The translations under genes were made by a program, and so were the position numbers. From contig JBEKFQ010000015.1 in assembly GCA_050013235.1 (NCBI GenBank), positions 1 to 64,000 on the forward strand: a DNA stretch of 64,000 nucleotides. Direction: 5' to 3'. The stretch comes from RH-AL1 sp050013235. Lineage in GTDB: Bacteria; Pseudomonadota; Alphaproteobacteria; Rhizobiales; Beijerinckiaceae. Under the pieces are notes generated by a model. The model had not been told where the DNA came from, did not search any database, and saw only the letters and a program-made list of their open reading frames with translations. Below, piece by piece: positions 19,779 through 28,031 of this stretch; the stretch's first letter is position 1, and every line of letters starts with the position of its first letter.

Positions 19779-20480
19779 CTATCCCTCGGGGAAAAACCGC
19801 GCCTTGATCCGCGCGGCATAGGCCACGAGATTTTCGTGGTTTTCCACCTCTGTGCGCAGGGGCGTCACGAAGACCGGCGGCAAGAGACCTAAAATAAACG
19901 CCCCGAGCGTGGCATCGGCGCCCGTGGCCGTCTCGCCGAAGAAATACGGTTGATCCCCGAGTGCCCCAGCCAGTGCCTCGATGTCACGAAAGCCCAAGCG
20001 CTCGATTTCCGCCTGGCTGTGCCGTCCGAGACCCTGGGCTTCCAAGGTTTTGCGCATCTTCCGCTGGATCATCCGCGCGACGAGCCCCCTGATTGGTTTC
20101 GGGACGGCATCGAAGAAATGGGCGGGGCCATTGGCGAAATTCGTCTCGTCGAGCCAGCGCGCGTTGAGGACGGCCCAATAGAGATGGTCCTCGCACATCC
20201 GTTCCAAGGCCCAGGCCGTGGCTTTTTGCTCAGGGGTCAAGCCGGCGTCGAAATCGAAACCGTATTTCGTCTCGATATGCCACCGGATGAAGGTCGAATC
20301 GGCGACCCTCACGCCTTCGTCGTCGATATAGGGCAGCTTGCCCTTCGGCGCCTTGCCATAGCCACCCCGATCCTCGCGATACGCCAGCCCGGCCATCTTG
20401 AGCAGGATCATCGCCTTGGTGACGAAAGGGCTTCCATCGGGCAGGCCGAAATAGGGGCCGAAAGTGTAAAGCGTGATTAT
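19779..20480 (-). CDS. Glutathione S-transferase family protein, apparently lacking a standard start codon
   Basis: A thioredoxin-fold N-domain (GKLPYIDDEGVRVADSTFI) is followed by a helical C-domain. The first normal ATG (20411) would remove the first strand and helix, yet the same frame upstream encodes ITLYTFGPYFGLPDGSPFVT, the expected beginning of the fold. The only codon between this and an in-frame TGA that could supply the family's initial methionine is ATA at 20478-20480, directly before ATC. Counting from there the protein has 233 residues, normal for the family. Either a non-ATG start is used, the start has mutated, or there is a sequence error. Substrate unknown. Confidence 0.75.
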   Translation of the reverse strand: MITLYTFGPYFGLPDGSPFVTKAMILLKMAGLAYREDRGGYGKAPKGKLPYIDDEGVRVADSTFIRWHIETKYGFDFDAGLTPEQKATAWALERMCEDHLYWAVLNARWLDETNFANGPAHFFDAVPKPIRGLVARMIQRKMRKTLEAQGLGRHSQAEIERLGFRDIEALAGALGDQPYFFGETATGADATLGAFILGLLPPVFVTPLRTEVENHENLVAYAARIKARFFPEG

Positions 20481-20546
20481 GAACGGTCATGCCCTTTCCG
20501 GAAACGGTCCGCTCCTTATACCCAAAATTCTATTTATTTCAAGAGA

Positions 20547-21632
20547 TTAGCGTTGCGGAATGGACGAGGTCGAATCCCAATCGTGTGGCGTCCCCTCGGG
20601 CGCTAAGGCGCCATCCCTACGAACCGGGCCGCTCGGCGGCGTGCTCTGATAGGCTTGCGACGACCGGTCGAAGAGATATCCTGGCGGCGGGTTCTTGGCG
20701 GGATAGGCCGGCGGCGTGTCTCTGTTATATGCCAGCGGCGCCTCTCTATAGGCCGGCGGCGTGTCTCTATATGCCGCCGGCGCCTCTCTATACGCTGGCG
20801 GCGCCTGGGCAACGAGATTGGCGGGGCCGGGATGCAGGCTTTGGGGCGCCTGCGGCGGCTCGGCGCCGGCCATATCCTCTTCTTCTTCCAAAACGGGCGG
20901 ATCGGGCAGGAAATCGCGGCGTGGTCCCGGCGCGCTTCCTTGCGGCACCGGCTTGCAAATCCGCCGCGGGCCCGTCGACGAATTGCCGTGCATCGCGAGA
21001 TCGACATGGATGTGGTTGTAATGAAACACATTCGCGCCGGGCCCCAGCACCGTCGTGAAGGTCGAGCAGGCGCCCGCATGGACATCCCGCAGGAAGGCTT
21101 GGGTCTGCTCGTCGCCGCGCGTCCAATCGTGCACGACGGTGATCTTGCGCCCGTCCGCCAGCCGGAAGCCGCCGATATCCAGCGCATTGCCGAAGGCATG
21201 TTCGGAAATCTTGGCGCCCATCTGCCCGTTCATGCCCCGGCACGAATAGGAGCCCATCGTATCGATTTGCACCACCGGCTGGCCGAACCGGGCTTGCGCC
21301 ACCGGCTGCACCACCTCGGCGACCCAGCGGTCGAGCGCGGCGGTCATCGGGCAATCGAGCGTGGCCACCGTATCGAGCTGAACGCGGTCGCCGTTCAACG
21401 CGCCGACGAGAAACGGCTTGGTCAGGCCGCAAATGCCGGGGCCGTCGATGTCCCGGTCGCGCGGCTGGACGAAGCGGGAGAGATGAACAAGACGTTCGGC
21501 GATACAGGCGTTATCGGCTTGGGCGCGCCAAGCCGGGCGCTGCGGCCGCTCGTAATTGGAGCAACCGGCAACGCCAAGAAAGACAAGAGCCAAAGCGGCA
21601 AAAGACAGAACGCGACACGCCATGAGCCGCAC
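20547..21632 (-). CDS. Extensin-like family lipoprotein with Pro/Tyr-rich repeat tail
   Basis: A 361-residue exported protein. The N-terminus is a lipoprotein signal with lipobox GVAGC (Cys 24). Residues about 35-235 form the extensin-like C-terminal domain found in bacteria: CGLTKPFLVGAL, YSCRGMNGQMGAKISEHAFG, ALDIGGFRLADG and VFHYNHIHVDLAMHG, whose His/Asp pattern resembles M15-type peptidoglycan peptidases. The C-terminal part holds degenerate repeats around PPAYREAP and PPAYRDTP (about residues 270-325), visible as tandem DNA repeats at about 20690-20815. A cell-wall role is inferred from the fold. Confidence 0.87.
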   Translation of the reverse strand: MRLMACRVLSFAALALVFLGVAGCSNYERPQRPAWRAQADNACIAERLVHLSRFVQPRDRDIDGPGICGLTKPFLVGALNGDRVQLDTVATLDCPMTAALDRWVAEVVQPVAQARFGQPVVQIDTMGSYSCRGMNGQMGAKISEHAFGNALDIGGFRLADGRKITVVHDWTRGDEQTQAFLRDVHAGACSTFTTVLGPGANVFHYNHIHVDLAMHGNSSTGPRRICKPVPQGSAPGPRRDFLPDPPVLEEEEDMAGAEPPQAPQSLHPGPANLVAQAPPAYREAPAAYRDTPPAYREAPLAYNRDTPPAYPAKNPPPGYLFDRSSQAYQSTPPSGPVRRDGALAPEGTPHDWDSTSSIPQR

Positions 21633-21780
21633 CTTGGCGGCAATTCTTTAACCCGCGTTGAAGCATATGGGTTAACGGGTGATGAACCCTGATGAAACTT
21701 GGCGACGGCGTGTGTTTTTCCGGTTCGTGGTGCGTCTTTACTGTCCATGATGGCTCCTTGCGGTATAATTCCTCATGGCC

Positions 21781-22197
21781 ATGATCCGCATCACCCCCCG
21801 CATCGCGATCGACGAGACCGAATTGGTCTACACCTTTGCGCGCGCGAGCGGACCCGGCGGCCAGAATGTCAACAAGGTGGAAAGCGCGGTCCATTTGCGC
21901 TTCGATGTCTGGGGCTCGCCGTCGCTCGACGAGGGCACCAAGGCCAGGCTCGCGCGGCTGGCGGGCAGCCGGCTGACGACGGATGGCGTGCTGATCATTT
22001 TCGCGCAGAGCCACCGCAGCCAAGAGCGCAACCGGCAAGAGGCGCTGGAACGTCTAAGCGCCTTGATCGCGGCGGCGGGCGAGCGGCCGAAACCACGGAT
22101 CAAGACGCGTCCGACGCTGGCGTCGAAAACGCGGCGGCTCGATGCCAAGGTCAAGCGCGGCCTCACCAAACGCCTGCGCGGAACGGCGGAGGATTGA
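21781..22197 (+). CDS. arfB: Peptidyl-tRNA hydrolase ArfB (YaeJ)-like
   Basis: A release-factor-like protein of 138 residues that hydrolyses peptidyl-tRNA on stalled ribosomes. The catalytic GGQ is in ARASGPGGQNVNKVESAVHL (about 22-41), and the C-terminus is basic and Lys/Arg-rich (VKRGLTKRLRG), as needed to enter the empty mRNA channel. Two ATGs two codons apart (21775, 21781) are possible. It is divergent from the extensin-like gene. Confidence 0.9.
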   Translation: MIRITPRIAIDETELVYTFARASGPGGQNVNKVESAVHLRFDVWGSPSLDEGTKARLARLAGSRLTTDGVLIIFAQSHRSQERNRQEALERLSALIAAAGERPKPRIKTRPTLASKTRRLDAKVKRGLTKRLRGTAED

Positions 22198-22344
22198 TTT
22201 CGAACATCCCGTCAACCCGGTGCAAACGTTTCGCACGCGTTTGGATTCAGACGAAATTAGAAGTCTTGCCCCATGCTTCCGGGTCTCCGGCGCTGAGGAC
22301 CATCCCGTCCCAGTGGGTCAATTCGATATTTGGTGCCTTGGCCG

Positions 22345-23313
22345 ATGAACAGTGCCGAACACAGCGATCTCATGTTCCGGCGCTTTCTCGAGCGCATCAC
22401 CGATTATGCGTTGTTCCTGTTGGACAAAGAAGGCCGGGTGGGCTCCTGGAACGAGGGCGCGCGGGCGATTATCGGCTACGACCGCCAAGAAATCATCGGA
22501 CAGCCGGTCTCGATCTTTTACACGCCGGAGGCGCAGGCCGGTGGACTTCCCGTCCGGGCCCTGGCTGAAAGCCGCTTGTCCGGACGTTTCGACATCGAGG
22601 ATTGGCAGGTGCGGAAGGACGGCGGGCGCTTTTGGGCCGCGATCACGATGACCGCCATCCAGGACGACGACGGTCTGATCACCGGTTTCGGCGCCATGAT
22701 CCGCGACTTGACCGGCCGGCTCGAGGCCGAGGCGCAAAAGGCCAGCGTCATGGCGCTTTTGGAAAAAACCGCCGGGACCGATTTTCTCACCGGCGCGGCC
22801 AACCGCCGGTCGCTCGATGCCGCGCTGATCACCGGCATCGCCACGGCGAAACGTCATGGGCGGCCGTTGTCGATCGCCATGGCCGATATCGACCATTTCA
22901 AGACGTTCAACGACAGCCATGGTCATCAGGCCGGCGACCGCTACCTCAAGGAGGCGATCGCCGCCTGGAAAAGCGTGTTGCGGGCGAGTTGTCTGCTCGC
23001 CCGGTATGGCGGCGAGGAATTCACCGTCATCCTGCCCGACACCGCGCTCGCCCACGCCTTGGAGGCGATGAACCGCCTGCGGCTCGCCAGCCCCGCGCCC
23101 CACACCTGTTCGATCGGCGTCGCGCAATGGGATGGGACCGAGACCGCCGAGGCCTTGATCCATCGCGCCGACCAAGGCCTTTACGCCGCCAAGCAGGCCG
23201 GCCGGAACCGGGTCGAGGCCGGGCCACCGGGCCATCCCGGCGCGCCGCCATTCCAGCCTGACGCCAGAGGCTTCGATCTCGGGGATCTCGCGATTCCCCG
23301 GCATATCGGGTAA
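22345..23313 (+). CDS. PAS-GGDEF diguanylate cyclase
   Basis: A 322-residue soluble signalling protein. A PAS domain (about 10-125, with LLDKEGRVGSWNEGARAIIGY) precedes a GGDEF domain with DFLTGAANRRSLD and the active motif YGGEEF (GGEEF at about 222-226), so it should make cyclic di-GMP. The inhibitory site RxxD, normally just before the motif, reads RASC here, so product inhibition by that route is unlikely. No transmembrane segment is seen. The input signal of the PAS domain is unknown. Confidence 0.92.
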   Translation: MNSAEHSDLMFRRFLERITDYALFLLDKEGRVGSWNEGARAIIGYDRQEIIGQPVSIFYTPEAQAGGLPVRALAESRLSGRFDIEDWQVRKDGGRFWAAITMTAIQDDDGLITGFGAMIRDLTGRLEAEAQKASVMALLEKTAGTDFLTGAANRRSLDAALITGIATAKRHGRPLSIAMADIDHFKTFNDSHGHQAGDRYLKEAIAAWKSVLRASCLLARYGGEEFTVILPDTALAHALEAMNRLRLASPAPHTCSIGVAQWDGTETAEALIHRADQGLYAAKQAGRNRVEAGPPGHPGAPPFQPDARGFDLGDLAIPRHIG

Positions 23314-23355
23314 GATCCCGCACGATTTTCTTCCGCCGGAAAGGCAAAGCCGCCG

Positions 23356-23799
23356 ATGAGCCGCCTCGTTTACGTGCTGAATGGCCCCAACCTGAACCTA
23401 TTGGGCAAACGCGAGCCCGAAATTTACGGCAGCGAAACGCTCGCGGATGTCGAGCGGCAGTGCCTGGCCTTGGCCGGAGAACTCAAGCTCGAGCTGCGTT
23501 TTCACCAAAGCAATCGCGAATACGAGCTCATCGATTGGATTCACGAGGCCCGCGAAACAGCCGCCGGCGTCGTGATCAACCCCGCCGCCTTCACCCACAC
23601 GTCCGTGGCGATCCTCGACGCACTCGCCGCGTTCGAGGGGCCGGTCATCGAGGTCCATATTTCCAACGTGCACCGGCGCGAGGAATTCCGTCACCATTCC
23701 TTCGTCTCCGGCCGCGCCGAGGGCGTGATCGCGGGATGCGGGACGCAGGGCTATCTCTTCGGCTTGCAACGCATCGCCCGGTTGATCGAGGGGCGGTGA
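23356..23799 (+). CDS. aroQ: Type II 3-dehydroquinate dehydratase
   Basis: A 147-residue shikimate-pathway enzyme forming dodecamers. The N-terminal LNGPNLNLLGKREPEIYG includes the catalytic tyrosine loop; FHQSNREYELIDWIHEA, VVINPAAFTHTSVAILDAL and the EVHISNVHRREEFRHHS active-site block follow in canonical order. In other alphaproteobacteria aroQ is next to accB/accC; those genes do not follow here, where a palindromic repeat and a convergent gene are found. Confidence 0.96.
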   Translation: MSRLVYVLNGPNLNLLGKREPEIYGSETLADVERQCLALAGELKLELRFHQSNREYELIDWIHEARETAAGVVINPAAFTHTSVAILDALAAFEGPVIEVHISNVHRREEFRHHSFVSGRAEGVIAGCGTQGYLFGLQRIARLIEGR

Positions 23800-23841
23800 G
23801 GGGCGCGGGAGGGTTTGGCGGTGCCGCTCCCCGCCAGGCTC

Positions 23842-23957
23842 TAGAGCGCGTTCCGCTTTGGTGGAATCACCAAAGCGATAAGAACTCGTTCTCTTTTTAA
23901 TAAGTTAGAGCATGTCCTCGATCGAAAAAGTCTGCAACTTTTTCGCGACATGCTCTA
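23842..23957. repeat. RIME-like palindromic repeat with TAGAGC/GCTCTA ends
   Basis: A complete copy bounded by TAGAGCGCG on the left and GACATGCTCTA on the right, so both termini are inverted TAGAGC. Internal palindromes are GCTTTGGTGGAATCACCAAAGC and AAAAAGTctgcAACTTTTT. The right end provides the TAG stop codon of the minus-strand Cys-rich gene. Confidence 0.9.
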
Positions 23958-24176
23958 ATGCGACATGATTTTCCGGCAGGCGGGGCTCAAGTGGCGCAAA
24001 TGCTGTTTGAGGCAGCCGGCGATCTCGTCCTCGTTCGGGACAAATTCCTCGCAGAGGCGATGCACGTCGGCTTCGCAAGCCTGCTGCCCCTCTTGGCGGG
24101 AGGGACTTTGCGCGACTGCGAGGCTCGAAAAAGAAAACGTAAGAACGAGCGACAGAATGGCGGCTCGAGTGATCAT
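23955..24176 (-). CDS. Small secreted cysteine-rich protein
   Basis: A 73-residue protein with a Sec signal peptide (ITRAAILSLVLTFSFSSLAVAQ). The mature part has four cysteines in the order CEADVHRLCEEF, AGCLKQHL and SPACRKIM, resembling the bacterial Cys-rich repeat (GLG1-like) family. It is downstream of nrsF on the same strand with a 106-base gap, suggesting membership of the SigF-like stress unit; genes controlled by Caulobacter SigF are associated with metal and oxidative stress. A metal-scavenging role is speculation. The stop codon is the end of the adjoining repeat. Confidence 0.75.
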   Translation of the reverse strand: MITRAAILSLVLTFSFSSLAVAQSPSRQEGQQACEADVHRLCEEFVPNEDEIAGCLKQHLRHLSPACRKIMSH

Positions 24177-24282
24177 GGGGTTTTTCCTTGCTTTTCCGCG
24201 CCGTCCGCTTGCCGCGTAACGCTTGCCCGCGTTGTTTTAGCGGAAGTTCGCGGCCAAGCAATCCGGTATTTCGGGACATGCG

Positions 24283-24948
24283 TCACCGACCCAAAATCCG
24301 CCCGGCCAAGAAGCGGTTGGCGATAATGACCAGCGCCACGGCGGCGGCGTGAACGGCGAGATCGGTCACGGCGGCATCGTAGGGGTGGAACAGGGTCAGG
24401 AGTGTCGCCGCCGCCGCCGCCACGGCGAGGCCCGCGAGCGCCCCGGTTAGGTTGGGCGCGAGCGAATAGCCCCGCCGCAGCATGACCAACAAGACGGCCG
24501 AGAGCGGGATCGACAGACCCAGGATGAACGCAAGGCAATCCTTGGTGTCGGCGAGCGAGGCCTCGTGGGTGCCGGGAATGAGCCAGTTGCGCGCGCAACC
24601 CAGTCCGCTCGCGCCGATCCACAGCGCGAGGCCCGGCAGCGGCAAAAGCCCCCAGGCCCGGCTACGATCCGGCAGGTCGACTTCCAAGGCTGCCACCACC
24701 GCGAGAGCCGCGGTGAGCGCCGAGCCCACGACCGCGAGCCACATGTCGGGGGCGCCCATCATGCGCGCCCGGAACGCGCTGAGATCGGCGAAGCTGACCA
24801 GCCCCAGCGCCACGATCGCGACCAGGCCAAGCCAGATCAGCGCCCGCAGCCAAGGCGATAGCAGCGGCTTGACCGGCCGCAGATCGGCGACGAGACCGTT
24901 CACGAAGCTGTCGAGTTCTTGGTTGGTTTTGGCTGCGGTCTCAGACAT
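24283..24948 (-). CDS. nrsF: NrsF family anti-sigma factor (DUF1109)
   Basis: A 221-residue inner-membrane protein with six predicted helices (for example IWLGLVAIVALGLVSF and WLAVVGSALTAALAVVAAL). In Caulobacter NrsF holds the ECF sigma factor SigF inactive and depends on conserved cysteines; here the only two cysteines are C118 (GLGCARNW) and C138 (DTKDCLAF), probably in extracytoplasmic loops. Its start overlaps the end of the sigma gene by eight bases, as expected for a coupled sigma/anti-sigma pair. Confidence 0.88.
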   Translation of the reverse strand: MSETAAKTNQELDSFVNGLVADLRPVKPLLSPWLRALIWLGLVAIVALGLVSFADLSAFRARMMGAPDMWLAVVGSALTAALAVVAALEVDLPDRSRAWGLLPLPGLALWIGASGLGCARNWLIPGTHEASLADTKDCLAFILGLSIPLSAVLLVMLRRGYSLAPNLTGALAGLAVAAAAATLLTLFHPYDAAVTDLAVHAAAVALVIIANRFLAGRILGR

Positions 24949-25531
24949 GTTTGTCCGCCCCGCCGAGCCGGATCCGCAACGCTTTCAGCGCGCGATGAAG
25001 GTTGACCTTGAGCGCGCCCGTGGTCTTGCCGGTCTCGTTGGCGGCTTCGCTGAGAGATTGTTCGCGCAGCGCCAGGCGCTCCACGGCTTCGCGCTGGCCC
25101 TCGGGCAAAAAGGCGATGGCCTCGCGCAGAATCTTGGCCCGGCCATCTTGTTCCAAGCCTTGAGCCGGCCCGCCACCGGGGTCGGCGTGATCTTCGTAAG
25201 CGAGCGGCGCATGGACTTCGCGGCGCCCCGCGCGGCCATGCTTGCGCAAGCAGTCGATGGCGCGGCGCTGCGCGATCGTACCGAGCCAGGCCGAAAAAGA
25301 TCGCGAGGGATCATAGGTTTGCCGCGCATGATGCAGGGTCAGAAGGGTCTCTTGCACGACATCGTTGATCCGATCGTCGCTGACCCCGGCCCGCCTGCCG
25401 ACGCGACGGATGAACGGCTCGCAGTCACGCAACAATTCGCCGTAAGCGCGGCGGTCGCCGGCTTGAACCGCGATCATCAATTGAGAGAGGCGCCGGTCGA
25501 GATCAACGGCCGCCCCCTTGGCTTTTGACAT
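24941..25531 (-). CDS. sigF: ECF RNA polymerase sigma factor, SigF-like
   Basis: A sigma factor with regions 2 and 4. Region 2 covers AVQAGDRRAYGELL to FSAWLGTIAQRRAIDCLRKH, with DVVQETLLTLHHA as region 2.2; region 4 is LPEGQREAVERLALREQSLSEAA. It has about 196 residues from ATG 25531. In-frame ATGs at 25612 and 25600 give a longer N-terminus and the start is not settled. The overlap with nrsF and the upstream GTAACC-N16-CGAA promoter fit the Caulobacter SigF group, which responds to heavy metals and oxidants. Confidence 0.87.
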   Translation of the reverse strand: MSKAKGAAVDLDRRLSQLMIAVQAGDRRAYGELLRDCEPFIRRVGRRAGVSDDRINDVVQETLLTLHHARQTYDPSRSFSAWLGTIAQRRAIDCLRKHGRAGRREVHAPLAYEDHADPGGGPAQGLEQDGRAKILREAIAFLPEGQREAVERLALREQSLSEAANETGKTTGALKVNLHRALKALRIRLGGADKHV

Positions 25532-25667
25532 CACAGGCTCGCGATATGGCACCCTGTCCATCAGCCTCAAAGCCTGCGGATTGGCAAGTGCCGCGATCAT
25601 GTTTTGCCCCATTATTCCCCGCCCGGCCAGCTTCCCTCGAGGCGGACCCCTAGCCGTGACGAAGCTA

Positions 25668-25693
25668 TTCGCCGCGGCGGAGGCTCTGGTTAC
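25668..25693 (-). promoter_or_regulatory. SigF-type promoter of the sigF-nrsF operon
   Basis: On the minus strand GTAACC (25693-25688) and CGAA (25671-25668) are separated by exactly 16 bases. This equals the consensus I recall for Caulobacter SigF promoters, implying autoregulation. The -35 lies in the inverted repeat GGTTACAGGTAACC, so a second GTAACC points the other way, but its -10 is weaker (GGAA at 15 bases). Confidence 0.7.
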
Positions 25694-25952
25694 AGGTAAC
25701 CTGCGTGCTTGCCCGGGGAAGGTGCGCCGCCAGTTTGTTCAACGGCATTCGTGCTGCCCGGTTGCTCGCTCACCAGACCGTTCGCGGACCGCTATGAGCG
25801 CGGTGACAATCGCCGTCTCGGGGCATTCGAACCCATGAATCTCACGCCTTGCGAAAACTGCAAGCTGCTCGGCGTCCTGGCTGCCGGGGGGCGGCGGACC
25901 CGCGGCAAACGCCAAATTTCCCGGTTTCGCAGCGATGCCGTGGGGGCTTTGT

Positions 25953-26067
25953 AATGCGGGGAACCGTGCTGAGCGTCAGCCTCAGCCCCATCCACGGGTT
26001 TCATAAAACGCCGCGGCAAAACATCCGCCTGCTCGCGGGCCTCGGCGTCGAAGGCGATGCCCCTTGA
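25953..26067 (+). pseudogene. Truncated MOSC-domain protein (N-terminal remnant)
   Basis: The 37-codon frame begins MRGTVLSVSLSPIHGF and runs to RLLAGLGVEGDAP then stops. This matches the N-terminus of MOSC-domain proteins, where the motif continues GVEGDAH followed by a variable Thr/Val and KHRSR. The rest of the domain, including the molybdenum-sulfur carrier cysteine, is missing, and I did not find it further downstream. The AT-rich DNA that follows suggests a replacement or insertion at this point. Confidence 0.6.
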
Positions 26068-26150
26068 GATCGTCGCGATGATCCATCCGGGTTAACAGCT
26101 ATTTTGCAGATTGCTACCATAAATAGTAATTAACCAAGTGATATCTAAAG

Positions 26151-26167
26151 TAACCATTACATGGTTA
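26151..26167. promoter_or_regulatory. Perfect 7-bp inverted repeat upstream of the GMC oxidoreductase
   Basis: TAACCAT and ATGGTTA flank TAC within the AT-rich leader (about 26090-26285), 120 bases before the oxidoreductase start. The size and spacing suit a dimeric repressor operator, but the regulator is unknown and no regulator gene adjoins. Confidence 0.4.
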
Positions 26168-26288
26168 TCGTCAGCAACCATGAATCGCAATTTATAGCGA
26201 CGTACCACGGAAAACGAAAATTGCATGTTTACTAATAGAGATCGGAGGTAGTAATTTATAACAAATAATACGTTATGGAGACGACCAC

Positions 26289-27995
26289 ATGGCGATCAGC
26301 AAGGGGTCCGATAGGAACGAGATGGGCAGCTTCGATGTCTGCATTGTCGGGTCCGGCCCAGTCGGACTGGCGCTCATGCTTGAATGCCAAAAGCAGGGGC
26401 TATCGGTTATTGTTCTGGAGGCCGAAGGGGAATTTTCCCCGGGCACAGCGTGTGAAGCATCGAAGGCCGACATCGCCGATCCCCGCCACCATGTGCCTAT
26501 GGACCTCGCGGTCTGCCGGGCCTTTGGCGGGACGTCATGGACCTGGGGCGGACGCTGCGTGGCGTTCGACGATATCGACTTTGAACCCCGGCCCTATATG
26601 CAGCAAAACGGCTGGCCCTTTAGTCACGATACTTTGAGGCCCTGGTATAGCAAAGCAGTTTCCTATCTGGGCTGCGGCGTCGATCAGTTTACGGCTCCCT
26701 CGCCAACATGGTCGGGCAAGATCGACAAAGTATCGGCCGAGAGGCTCGAACGTTGGCCGCAACAACCCAAACGCGCCATCGTTTATCGCAAGGAGATCGA
26801 AAACGCCGAGCGCCTGAGCGTGCATCTCTATAGTACCGTAACCGGACTCGATCTCGGTGTAACCGGTCAGTTGGTCGAGAGTGTCAGGGTGGCAGGCGCT
26901 GATCGCAGACCTGTCCAAGCAAAATATTACGTCCTCGTATGTGGAGGGTTGGAAACAACGCGGTTGCTGCTTTCGACGCAGCGTCGTTGGCCCGATCATT
27001 TCGGAGGCGAGGCGGGCGCGCTTGGCCGCTATTACATGGGCCATCTTGGAGGCACGATCGCAAACATCGTGCTGAACGACGGCGAGGATATCGACAATTT
27101 CGACTTCAACCTTGATGAGGCGGGCGTCTTCGTGCGGCGAACGTTTTCCATCGACGATGAGACACTGAAAGCCGAAGAACTTCAAAATATTACCTTCTGG
27201 CCTGACAATCTCCCGTTCCATGACGCAAACCACGGGAGCGGCCTGAACTCCTTGATTTTCCTGATCATGACGATCCCTTTTTGGGGGGGGCGTCTGGTAA
27301 GCGAAGCGATCCGGCTCACAATCGTTGGGTCAGCGCCTCGGCGGTACTGGCCTCACATTCTGAATATTCTGCGCAGCCCCCTTGGAACATTGCGCGACAC
27401 AGCCGCGGTCGTGCGAGACAGGTTCGTGTCGCGGCGATGGAAACCGGGATGGCTTTTCCGCAGTCCTAACAACACATACGTTCTCATCTATCGCGCAGAG
27501 CATCGTCCCTCGCGCGAGAGCGCTGTGAGTCTGAGCGACAAAAAAGACGCCTTCGGGCTAGAGAGCCTGTTCATCAATCTGCGCTTCAGTGAAGAGGACG
27601 CCAGCTCGGTGGTGCGCGCCCATGCCGTTTTGGACCAGGCTCTGCGCGCCGCGGGCAAAGGCAGGCTCGAATATGTCGCCCCTGAATCGAAATTAACAGA
27701 GCTCGTGCTTGAGCAGGCAATCGATGGATACCATCAGATCGGAACGACGCGCATGGGGATAGATCCCGCAACAAGCGTCGTCGGGCCGGATTGCAAGGTC
27801 CATGAACTATCCAATCTCTACATTGCCTCAAGCAGCGTCTTTCCAAGTAGCGGACAGGCAAATCCGACTCTATTGGCGACCACGCTGGCCGTGCGTCTGG
27901 CCCACGAGCTTTTGCGTCGCGTGAACGGCGCCGACGATCGGGCGCGGCAACCCGACGCGGCAATCCGCCCGCGCGCGGAATTTTCCGTATCCTAA
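26289..27995 (+). CDS. GMC family FAD-dependent oxidoreductase
   Basis: A 568-residue flavoprotein. The FAD-binding motif GSGPVG is at residues 21-26, AFGGTSWTWGGRC matches the GMC family signature region, and the C-terminal domain has GYHQIGTTRMG and SGQANPTLLATTLAVRLAHE with the catalytic His/Asn pair. It lacks a clear signal peptide or haem partner, so it is not a typical gluconate-dehydrogenase complex. The substrate is probably a sugar or alcohol-type compound, unproven. It sits in an AT-richer patch with a truncated MOSC gene upstream and a tiny membrane protein 36 bases downstream, features of acquired DNA. Confidence 0.85.
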   Translation: MAISKGSDRNEMGSFDVCIVGSGPVGLALMLECQKQGLSVIVLEAEGEFSPGTACEASKADIADPRHHVPMDLAVCRAFGGTSWTWGGRCVAFDDIDFEPRPYMQQNGWPFSHDTLRPWYSKAVSYLGCGVDQFTAPSPTWSGKIDKVSAERLERWPQQPKRAIVYRKEIENAERLSVHLYSTVTGLDLGVTGQLVESVRVAGADRRPVQAKYYVLVCGGLETTRLLLSTQRRWPDHFGGEAGALGRYYMGHLGGTIANIVLNDGEDIDNFDFNLDEAGVFVRRTFSIDDETLKAEELQNITFWPDNLPFHDANHGSGLNSLIFLIMTIPFWGGRLVSEAIRLTIVGSAPRRYWPHILNILRSPLGTLRDTAAVVRDRFVSRRWKPGWLFRSPNNTYVLIYRAEHRPSRESAVSLSDKKDAFGLESLFINLRFSEEDASSVVRAHAVLDQALRAAGKGRLEYVAPESKLTELVLEQAIDGYHQIGTTRMGIDPATSVVGPDCKVHELSNLYIASSSVFPSSGQANPTLLATTLAVRLAHELLRRVNGADDRARQPDAAIRPRAEFSVS

Positions 27996-28031
27996 AAAAG
28001 GCGCGCGCGACGAAGCAAATCTGGAGTGCAG

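Noticed and set aside
25835..25954. Possible 39-residue peptide (MNLTPCENCKLLGV...) ending at the MOSC start
   Set aside because: It has a CxxC pair and abuts the MOSC start, but no ribosome site or family was recognised, so it was not listed as a gene.
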